Shown here: positions 6,373 through 12,499 of the stretch, one piece after another
Layout of the letters: every line of letters begins with the position of its first letter
Numbering within the stretch: the stretch's first letter is position 1
DNA from: an uncultured Prevotella sp.
Lineage (GTDB): Bacteria > Bacteroidota > Bacteroidia > Bacteroidales > Bacteroidaceae
Direction of reading: 5' to 3'
NCBI GenBank assembly: GCA_946999025.1
Contig: CAMQBP010000042.1
Coordinates: 1 to 12,499, forward strand
Length of the DNA: 12,499 nucleotides
Program-made: the position numbers and the translations under genes
Notes under the pieces: model-generated
What the model was told of the DNA's origin: nothing
Database searches by the model: none
Seen by the model: only the letters and a program-made list of their open reading frames with translations

Positions 6373-9300
6373 TTAAGATTTAGCATCAACATGCTCGGCC
6401 TTTGAATTCTCCTTCGGTTCACTTGCCACCACTTTTTCTGTGGCTTCGGCTGTATTAGGATCCTCATTGGCGGTTTCGTCTACTTCTTTATTAGACATAC
6501 TCCAGTCCTCTTGCGATTTACGAACATAGCTGTTATAGCGCAGTTTCGCCATATCCTCTGCAGCTTGGAATAGTTCATCGGCTTCATGTGGATATGCTTT
6601 CTTCACAGACAGGTAACGAACTTCACCCAATAAGAAATCGCGGAACTTGCTCCAGTCGGGTTCTTTAGAGTCGAGTATGAATGGATTCTTGCCTTCATCA
6701 GCCAGCTGAGGATTGTATCTCCACAGGTGCCAGTAGCCGCAAGCAACGGCGCGAGCTTCCTCTGCCTGGCTCTTGCCCATGCCACCCTTGGCTTTCAAAC
6801 CGTGGTTGATACATGGTGAATAGGCGATGATGACAGATGGTCCAGGATAAGCTTCAGCTTCACGAATGGCTTTCAGCGTTTGAGCCTGGTCGGCACCCAT
6901 TGCTATCTGTGCAACATACACATACCCATAGGTCGTAGCCATCAAGCCTAAGTCCTTCTTGCGGATGCGCTTTCCTTGTGCTGCGAATTGAGCAATGGCA
7001 CCAAGTGGTGTTGCCTTTGAGCTCTGTCCACCTGTATTCGAGTAAACTTCCGTATCGAGAACTAAGATGTTAACATCTTCGCCCGATGCGATAACATGGT
7101 CGAGTCCACCGAAACCGATGTCATACGAAGCACCGTCACCACCAATAATCCATTGTGAACGTTTGATGAGGTAGTGCTCCAGCGTCATCAGTTCTTTGCA
7201 AGTGTCGCAACCTTTCTCAGCACCTGCTTTGATAAGAGGCTTGAGTTGTTCTGTGGCTTCCTTAGAACCTTGAGCATCTTCTTTCGCTTCCATCCACTTC
7301 TGAACGGCCTCTTTCAACTCGTTAGACGAATCTTCTTTTTCTACCAATTGGTTGAGAAGGACAGCGATACGGTCACGCATCTTCTTGTTGCCCATTACCA
7401 TACCCATACCAAATTCGCAGAAGTCTTCAAACAATGAGTTGGCAAAGGCCGGACCCTTACCGTCTGCATTGGTCGTGTACGGTGTTGAAGGCAGTGATGC
7501 AGAGTAAATGGATGAACAACCTGTTGCGTTGGCAAGCATTTCACGATCGCCAAACAATTGTGAAACCAATTTTACATAAGGTGTTTCACCACATCCGGCG
7601 CATGCACCCGAGAACTCAAACAAAGGTTGTGCAAATTGAGAATTCTTCACATTGCTCTGGATATCAACAAGATGTTGTTTGCTCTTTACATTCTTGGTGA
7701 GGTAGTTCCAGTTCTCAATCATCTTCTCATCGCGTGTAAATGGCACCATATTCAATGCCTTACCTTGTTTGTTTCCAGGGCAGACATCGGCACAGTTACC
7801 ACAACCTACACAGTCGAGTACACTTACCTGAATGCGGAAGTTCATGCCAGCCATTGGTCTTGGAACCTTCATAGCCAGTGTCTTGTCATTGAATCCTTTC
7901 ACCTCTTCCTCATCCAATACGAATGGACGAATAGCTGCGTGAGGACAAACGTAGGCACATTTGTTACACTGGATACAGTTTTCGGGAGTCCACTCTGGGT
8001 TGAATGCTTCAACACCACGCTTCTCGTAGGCAGCCGAACCATTCAGCATGGTACCGTCTACCATGTCGTATTTCACGAAATCGGATACCTTCAGCAAATC
8101 ACCATTCTGTGCATTGATGGGGCGTACGATTTCTTTGATGTATGCCGGAACATCCTCTTCTGGTGCTTCTACATCATCTGCAAGGTTTGCCCATGCCGGG
8201 TCAACCGTCAATTGCTGATACTCCACACCGCGTTCTACAGCAGCATAGTTCTTGTCAACGATATCCTGTCCCTTGTTACCGTAAGACTTCACGATAAACT
8301 TCTTCATCTGTTCAACGGCAAGGTCAACAGGAATCACCTCGGTGATACGGAAGAAGGCACTCTGGAGAATGGTGTTGGTGCGGTTGCCCAAACCAATTTC
8401 TTGCGCAATCTTCGTCGCATTGATGTAATATACAGTAATGTTGTTTTGAGCAAAGTAGCGCTTCAGTCTGTTTGGAATGAAGTTTACCAACTCTTCTCCC
8501 TCAAATACTGTGTTCAAAAGGAAGGTACCATTCTTGCGCAGACCGCGAATCACGTCATACATTCTCAAGTATGCCTGAACGTGGCAAGCCACAAAGTTAG
8601 GTGTGATTACTTTGTAGGTAGAATGAATGGGCTGATCGCCAAAGCGAAGATGTGAGCAGGTGAAACCTCCTGACTTCTTCGAGTCGTACGAGAAGTAGGC
8701 CTGACAATATTTATCGGTATTATCACCGATGATTTTCACAGAGTTCTTGTTGGCACCTACGGTACCGTCGGCACCCAGTCCAAAGAACTTAGCTTCGAAC
8801 GTTCCTTCTGCTCCCAGAGGAATGTCTTCGAGCAAAGGAAGTGAAGTAAAGGTTACGTCATCAACGATACCCACCGTAAAGTGGTTCTTCGGCTCGTTCA
8901 TCTCCAGGTTGTTGAACACGGAAATGATGTGACTTGGCGTGATGTCAGCTGAACCCAGTCCATAGCGTCCACCCACAATCAGTGGCTTGTTTTCTACGTC
9001 ATAGAAAGCACTCTTCACGTCAAGGTACAGCGGTTCGCCTTCGGCACCTGGCTCTTTCGTGCGATCCAGCACAGCAATACGCTTAACAGTCTTTGGCACT
9101 GCGGCCAACAGGTGTTTAACAGAGAAAGGACGATAGAGGTGTACCGAAATCATTCCGACCTTCTTACCTTCCTTCAACTCGTGGTCAATCACCTCGCGAG
9201 CGGCTTCGGTTGCCGAACCCATCAAGATGATGATGTTCTCTGCATCCTTAGCTCCATAATACGAGAAAATGTGATATTCGCGACCCGTAAGCTCAGAGAT

Positions 9301-10053
9301 TTGTTTCAGATAGCCTTCCACTACATCTGGTACATCCTCGTAATGCGTATTGGATGCTTCGCGATGCGTGAAGAATGTTTCTGGGTTTTCAGCCGTACCG
9401 CGAGTTACTGGACGCTCTGGTGTGAGTGCGCGGTCGCGGAAACGTTTGATATCGTCATAGTCAATCAACTTCTTGATTTCTTCTTCGTCAATCATTTCAA
9501 TTTTATGATACTCATGCGAAGTACGGAAACCATCGAAGAAATTGATAAAAGGAATGCTTGTCTTTAAGGTAGCCAAATGAGGTACAGTCGACAAATCCAT
9601 TACCTCTTGAACGGAACCAGAGCAGAACATGGCAAAACCGGTTTGACGGCAAGCCATAACGTCAGAGTGGTCACCAAAGATACACAATGAGTGCGTGGCA
9701 ACGGTGCGCGCCGAAACGTTGATGACGCATGGCAGCTGTTCGCCGGCTATCTTGTACATGTTTGGTATCATGAGCAGCAAACCCTGCGATGCTGTATAGG
9801 TTGTGGTCAATGCGCCTGATTGAAGAGAGCCATGCACGGCACCGGCTGCGCCTCCCTCCGATTGCATTTCTTGTACCGTAACCGTTTGTCCAAATAGGTT
9901 TTTTCGTCCCTTGGCAGCCCATGTGTCAACATGTTCGGCCATAGGAGAAGACGGGGTGATGGGGTAGATGGCAGCTACCTCAGAAAACATGTAACTGATA
10001 TGAGCTGCGGCTTCGTTACCATCACAAGTGATAAACTTTTTTTCTTTTGCCAT
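6373..10053 (-). CDS. nifJ: Pyruvate:ferredoxin (flavodoxin) oxidoreductase
   Basis: Cytoplasmic homodimeric enzyme that converts pyruvate and CoA to acetyl-CoA, CO2 and reduced ferredoxin, a central step of anaerobic metabolism. The single 1226-residue chain carries all domains. The pyruvate/thiamine-binding region has YPITPSSP (30-37), E66 in QSEGG and R116 in SARTVATH. The gamma domain includes FFGLGADGTVGANK (423-436). The ferredoxin domain has two 4Fe-4S motifs (C693, C696, C699, C703; C748, C751, C754, C758). The C-terminal thiamine diphosphate domain has GGDGASYDIG (971-980) and SNTGGQ (1005-1010). The proximal cluster ligands match Desulfovibrio africanus PFOR spacing: C818, C821, C846 and C1081. 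From about residue 1187 a low-complexity E/K/A/N/T-rich tail of some 40 residues extends the protein. It is a single-gene unit: an intrinsic terminator follows, and 123 bp separate it from the ATPase gene upstream. I found no clear promoter match; the leader is very A-rich and lacks a Shine-Dalgarno site. Confidence 0.97.
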   Translation of the reverse strand: MAKEKKFITCDGNEAAAHISYMFSEVAAIYPITPSSPMAEHVDTWAAKGRKNLFGQTVTVQEMQSEGGAAGAVHGSLQSGALTTTYTASQGLLLMIPNMYKIAGEQLPCVINVSARTVATHSLCIFGDHSDVMACRQTGFAMFCSGSVQEVMDLSTVPHLATLKTSIPFINFFDGFRTSHEYHKIEMIDEEEIKKLIDYDDIKRFRDRALTPERPVTRGTAENPETFFTHREASNTHYEDVPDVVEGYLKQISELTGREYHIFSYYGAKDAENIIILMGSATEAAREVIDHELKEGKKVGMISVHLYRPFSVKHLLAAVPKTVKRIAVLDRTKEPGAEGEPLYLDVKSAFYDVENKPLIVGGRYGLGSADITPSHIISVFNNLEMNEPKNHFTVGIVDDVTFTSLPLLEDIPLGAEGTFEAKFFGLGADGTVGANKNSVKIIGDNTDKYCQAYFSYDSKKSGGFTCSHLRFGDQPIHSTYKVITPNFVACHVQAYLRMYDVIRGLRKNGTFLLNTVFEGEELVNFIPNRLKRYFAQNNITVYYINATKIAQEIGLGNRTNTILQSAFFRITEVIPVDLAVEQMKKFIVKSYGNKGQDIVDKNYAAVERGVEYQQLTVDPAWANLADDVEAPEEDVPAYIKEIVRPINAQNGDLLKVSDFVKYDMVDGTMLNGSAAYEKRGVEAFNPEWTPENCIQCNKCAYVCPHAAIRPFVLDEEEVKGFNDKTLAMKVPRPMAGMNFRIQVSVLDCVGCGNCADVCPGNKQGKALNMVPFTRDEKMIENWNYLTKNVKSKQHLVDIQSNVKNSQFAQPLFEFSGACAGCGETPYVKLVSQLFGDREMLANATGCSSIYSASLPSTPYTTNADGKGPAFANSLFEDFCEFGMGMVMGNKKMRDRIAVLLNQLVEKEDSSNELKEAVQKWMEAKEDAQGSKEATEQLKPLIKAGAEKGCDTCKELMTLEHYLIKRSQWIIGGDGASYDIGFGGLDHVIASGEDVNILVLDTEVYSNTGGQSSKATPLGAIAQFAAQGKRIRKKDLGLMATTYGYVYVAQIAMGADQAQTLKAIREAEAYPGPSVIIAYSPCINHGLKAKGGMGKSQAEEARAVACGYWHLWRYNPQLADEGKNPFILDSKEPDWSKFRDFLLGEVRYLSVKKAYPHEADELFQAAEDMAKLRYNSYVRKSQEDWSMSNKEVDETANEDPNTAEATEKVVASEPKENSKAEHVDAKS

Positions 10054-10176
10054 TTTGTTTTAAATAAAATATGAATAAATGTTTCGTATGAATCTTTTAA
10101 TTCTTTACTATTACTCTTGTTCTTTTGTTGCTGTATTTATTTGTTCGCTTGTCTTGATTCGCCTCCAAGTCGTCTC
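10054..10176. other. Intergenic region upstream of nifJ
   Basis: This stretch between the ATPase stop codon and the nifJ start must hold the nifJ leader and, if nifJ is transcribed separately, its promoter. On the nifJ sense strand it is extremely A-rich and poor in G. No TTTG/TAnnTTTG pair at standard spacing was found, and the closest -7-like string, TATTTTAT (10071-10064), would leave almost no leader. No terminator hairpin for the ATPase gene was seen either, so readthrough into nifJ is possible. Confidence 0.4.
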
Positions 10177-11364
10177 TCAATAGAGAAAGCCCAACAGCCA
10201 TAGGGGGATGCGGTTGTCTTGTCCCACCTCGGTGTTGTATCGGGCATAGACGGTATCACTGCTATAATGTATCTTATGTTCGCTTTTCGCATCGCAAATT
10301 CTGAACTTCTGCTTGCCGTCAACCAGGTAGAAACGGTCCTTGCCAGCTTGGTTCACTGCGTGGTCTTTCCACATGCAGTTCACGAAGAACGTCTCCATCA
10401 AGTCCTGTATTTCTGCCTTATTCGGATAAATTACATATTGCAGATTGGTGTTGTGCATCATCACTTTGGTGGGTTTCTTCGGGAAATCTTGGCCCATGGG
10501 ATAGATAATGTTAATCAATCGGGCATCGGCCAGGTATTTGATGTAATTCATCACCGTAGCGCGACTGGTCTGTATCTCGTGCGCCAGATTGCTGATGTTG
10601 GGCGCACACTGTCCTTCGGTGGCCAACAGGTAGAACAGCTTCTTAATCTTGGTGAGGTATTTCAGCTCGATTTGCTTGATCAGCAGAATGTCAACCTCCG
10701 TCATCATGTTCATGGTTTTCAGCAGATTCTCCGAGAAATTGCGATTCTCCAGAAAGAAAGGGTAGAAGCCATGGTGGATGTAGTCCATGAAGTATTTCGC
10801 CGGACTGGCCTTTGGCAGGATTTGCTTGATGATGTGTTCGTGATTCGTGAGTATCTCGTCAAGCGTGTAAGGCGTAAACTGGTTGTTGGTTTTGAGGTTG
10901 AGAAACTCGCGAAACGAGAACCCGCGTAGGTTGTAACTCTTTACGATACCGTTCAGTTCGGGATTCTCTTCCTTGAGCCTCATCACGCTCGATCCAGTGA
11001 AAATCACTTTCAATTCCGGAAAACGGTCGTGGCATCGCCTTAGTTCCTCACTCCAGTTGGGCTGCTTAAACACTTGGTCAATGAGCAGCACCTTACCGCC
11101 CTGCTGAACAAATTGCTTTGCAAAATCATCTATTCCGCAGCCTTGGAAGTAGAAGTTGTTCATGTTGATGTACAGGCAGCGGCGATCTGTACTCTCAAAA
11201 TTTTCTTGTGCGTATTGCAACAAGAAAGTGGTCTTTCCCACGCCTCTTGTTCCCTTGATGCCAATCATGCGGTCGTTCCAGTCAATCTCATCCATGAGGG
11301 TGCGACGAACTGGCGCTTTGGTGTGCTCTACAAGGCTTTTGTGGGTGCGGAAGAAAGATTCCAT
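10177..11364 (-). CDS. AAA-family ATPase (AAA_14 type) with C-terminal DUF4143-like region
   Basis: A 395-residue member of the P-loop ATPase family that occurs in many copies in Bacteroidales genomes; its cellular role is unknown. The Walker A loop is GTRGVGKTT (38-46). The Walker B strand is KVLLIDQVF (91-99), where the family normally has LIDE, so the usual catalytic glutamate is a glutamine (codon CAA). A sensor-like IFTGSSVMRL lies at 121-130, a winged-helix-like segment at about 250-290 (ISNLAHEIQTSRATVMNYIKYL within it), and the C-terminus ends IPLWLLGFLY, which I recognise from Bacteroidales relatives. Length is normal and the frame is intact. There is no signal peptide or membrane span. 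It has a strong Bacteroidetes-type promoter about 35 nt upstream, divergent from the ATP-grasp gene. It resembles solitary accessory genes of this family more than an operon partner of nifJ. The family call is firm; a substrate or partner cannot be named. Confidence 0.85.
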   Translation of the reverse strand: MESFFRTHKSLVEHTKAPVRRTLMDEIDWNDRMIGIKGTRGVGKTTFLLQYAQENFESTDRRCLYINMNNFYFQGCGIDDFAKQFVQQGGKVLLIDQVFKQPNWSEELRRCHDRFPELKVIFTGSSVMRLKEENPELNGIVKSYNLRGFSFREFLNLKTNNQFTPYTLDEILTNHEHIIKQILPKASPAKYFMDYIHHGFYPFFLENRNFSENLLKTMNMMTEVDILLIKQIELKYLTKIKKLFYLLATEGQCAPNISNLAHEIQTSRATVMNYIKYLADARLINIIYPMGQDFPKKPTKVMMHNTNLQYVIYPNKAEIQDLMETFFVNCMWKDHAVNQAGKDRFYLVDGKQKFRICDAKSEHKIHYSSDTVYARYNTEVGQDNRIPLWLLGFLY

Positions 11365-11398
11365 TTTTAAATCCTGTTAAATTGCATAATCGTCACTG

Positions 11399-11429
11399 CA
11401 AAGATACTACTAATTTCTATAATTGCAAA
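11399..11429 (-). promoter_or_regulatory. Bacteroidetes-type promoter of the AAA ATPase gene
   Basis: On the minus strand TTTG (11429-11426) is followed after 19 nt by TATCTTTG (11406-11399), a full match to the Bacteroidetes housekeeping consensus TTTG / TAnnTTTG. The implied start site leaves a leader of about 30 nt before the ATG at 11364. The -33 TTTG lies within a palindromic TTGCAA box (11423-11428). Confidence 0.75.
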
Positions 11430-11436
11430 CTCTATA

Positions 11437-11468
11437 TTGCAAAATATCATCTTTTTTTATTATTTTTG
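11437..11468 (+). promoter_or_regulatory. Bacteroidetes-type promoter of the ATP-grasp-like gene
   Basis: TTG (11437-11439) is followed after 21 nt by TATTTTTG (11461-11468), a match to TAnnTTTG. The implied leader is about 25 nt. A GAGG (11486-11489) lies 10 nt before the ATG at 11500 and may act as a ribosome-binding site, unusual in this window. The promoter is back to back with that of the ATPase gene, the two -33 boxes being only about 7 nt apart. Confidence 0.65.
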
Positions 11469-11499
11469 TACCCAGTTAAACGAATGAGGCTTTCTGACA

Positions 11500-12499
11500 A
11501 TGAAATTACATATCTTCAATCCAGATCACGATGTAGCATTGGCGTCCAACATGGATGCTTTCACGGCTCCGCATGCCGCACGCGAATTGCGTGCCGACTT
11601 AGGCTATCTGCCGGCTCTGTGGGCTGATGATGGTGACATGGTGCTGGTAGACGATGTGGCAGCAGCACTCGAATCGGTACGCCGTCTTGGCAGTTTGGCG
11701 CATGATGTGTTGTTTATCTCGCATGCCGATTTGTGTCGCGTTCCCATTGATTTCTCCACTGTTAAGGTTGAACCTTGGGGATGGAATAGGGCGTTGTGCC
11801 ACTATCTGGTGTCCTCCAACGCAACGTTCAGACAAACAGTGCCTACGGCCGAACAATTGGAAGATATGCGCAAGCTGAGCAGTCGCACGTTTGCTGCAAC
11901 CCATTTGCTGCCTGTTCTTGCAGCATCACACGAACGTTTCGTGGGTACCAGCACTTTTTTCTCGGGCGATGCCGCTCAGTTGGCCGACCGGCTCATGGCA
12001 GATGGCGAGCGATTTGTGTTGAAGGCACCCTGGAGCAGTAGCGGCAGGGGGTTGAGATATGTTGACCATGATTTCAGCGACCATGTTGAAGGGTGGTGCC
12101 GAAACCTCATCAAGAAGCAGGGTGGCATCATGATAGAACCACAATATAATAAGGTCTGTGATTTTGGAATGGAATTCATGGCCATGGACAACGGCCGTGT
12201 GGCGTACCTTGGTTTGTCACTATTCTCAACAGTTCATGGTGCCTATACCGGCAACATCATTGCTTCGGAGGCGGTGAAGCGCAACATGATGGCGCGGTAT
12301 GTGCCTCTCGAACTGCCCGATTTCATTCAGGCGCATGTTATCTCACTGGTGGGTTCGCTCTTCAAAGGCAAATATGTGGGGCCGTTTGGCATCGACATGA
12401 TGGTGGTTCGGATAGAGAATCGCGAGGAGTTGTGCATCCATCCATGTGTCGAACTCAATCTCCGCCGTACCATGGGGCATGTGGCCTTGGCGTTGACGG
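11500..12499 (+). CDS. Uncharacterised ATP-grasp-like protein (partial, 3' end beyond window)
   Basis: The first 333 residues are in the window, starting MKLHIFNPDHDVALASN; the reading frame runs off the right edge without a stop. The region from about 170 on has the order of motifs expected of an ATP-grasp ligase: FVLKAP (172-177, nucleotide-binding lysine), a Gly/Ser-rich loop WSSSGRG (178-184), a hinge-like IMIEPQY (210-216) followed by DFGMEF (220-225), GPFGIDMM (294-301), and ExN at ELN (318-320), which would bind metal. ATP-grasp enzymes join a carboxylate to an amine or thiol through an acyl-phosphate. The N-terminal 165 residues hold NPDHDVALA (7-15) and VEPWGWN (90-96), which I cannot assign to a named pre-ATP-grasp domain. 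No signal peptide is visible. I know similar conserved hypothetical proteins from Bacteroidales but no function. ATP-grasp membership rests on motifs alone; substrate unknown. The start is supported by the upstream GAGG and promoter. Confidence 0.75.
   Translation, partial: MKLHIFNPDHDVALASNMDAFTAPHAARELRADLGYLPALWADDGDMVLVDDVAAALESVRRLGSLAHDVLFISHADLCRVPIDFSTVKVEPWGWNRALCHYLVSSNATFRQTVPTAEQLEDMRKLSSRTFAATHLLPVLAASHERFVGTSTFFSGDAAQLADRLMADGERFVLKAPWSSSGRGLRYVDHDFSDHVEGWCRNLIKKQGGIMIEPQYNKVCDFGMEFMAMDNGRVAYLGLSLFSTVHGAYTGNIIASEAVKRNMMARYVPLELPDFIQAHVISLVGSLFKGKYVGPFGIDMMVVRIENREELCIHPCVELNLRRTMGHVALALT

Noticed and set aside
7627..8655. A 342-codon plus-strand open frame inside nifJ
   Set aside because: It lies wholly antisense to a clearly coding, fully conserved PFOR domain region, and its translation resembles no protein I know. 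It is a by-product of codon bias on the other strand.
10054..10176. A nifJ promoter in the A-rich leader
   Set aside because: The nearest -7-like string, TATTTTAT, lacks the final TG, has no -33 partner, and would leave a leader of only a few bases.
10219..10929. A 236-codon plus-strand open frame inside the AAA ATPase gene
   Set aside because: It is antisense to the ATPase coding sequence, with no recognisable motif or start signal. The sense frame has Walker motifs and the family C-terminus.
1..12499. CRISPR array, tRNA/rRNA genes, insertion sequence or phage genes
   Set aside because: None was seen: no regularly spaced repeats beyond the two-copy unit at the left edge, no cloverleaf-like sequence in the short intergenic gaps, and no transposase or integrase motifs in any plausible reading frame.

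Overview
The window looks like a chromosomal segment of a Bacteroidales bacterium, most likely Prevotella-like (Prevotellaceae). Four things support this: a Rho factor with a very long acidic, disordered insertion; an AAA_14-type ATPase with the Bacteroidales C-terminal signature ending IPLWLLGFLY; a full-length NifJ-type pyruvate:ferredoxin oxidoreductase, as expected of an anaerobe; and promoter elements of the Bacteroidetes type (TTTG / TAnnTTTG) in place of E. coli-type -35/-10 boxes. Shine-Dalgarno sites are mostly absent and starts are preceded by A/T-rich sequence, which also fits this phylum.

Layout. Five genes lie on the minus strand and one partial gene on the plus strand. Reading leftward along the minus strand: an AAA-family ATPase (10177-11364), nifJ (6373-10053) ending in a strong intrinsic terminator (6302-6345), and then a probable operon rho (3950-5947), uvrA (1122-3953) and a family 2 glycosyltransferase (140-1069). 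rho and uvrA overlap by 4 bp (ATGA). The glycosyltransferase follows uvrA after 52 bp with no terminator visible. At the left edge (12-47) is a short 21-bp-period repeat with dyad symmetry. At the right edge a plus-strand gene (11500-12499, cut by the window) encodes an uncharacterised ATP-grasp-like protein. It shares a compact back-to-back promoter region (11399-11468) with the ATPase gene.

Functionally this is mostly housekeeping: central anaerobic carbon metabolism (NifJ), transcription termination (Rho), nucleotide excision repair (UvrA) and a glycan-synthesis enzyme. I see no phage, CRISPR, transposon or RNA gene, and no clear multi-gene novel system. The points most worth a second look are the uncharacterised ATP-grasp protein, the disordered insertion of Rho, the translational coupling of rho to uvrA, the Glu-to-Gln change at Walker B of the AAA ATPase, the missing half of the first zinc module of UvrA, the acidic C-terminal tail on NifJ, and small hairpins in the rho leader.
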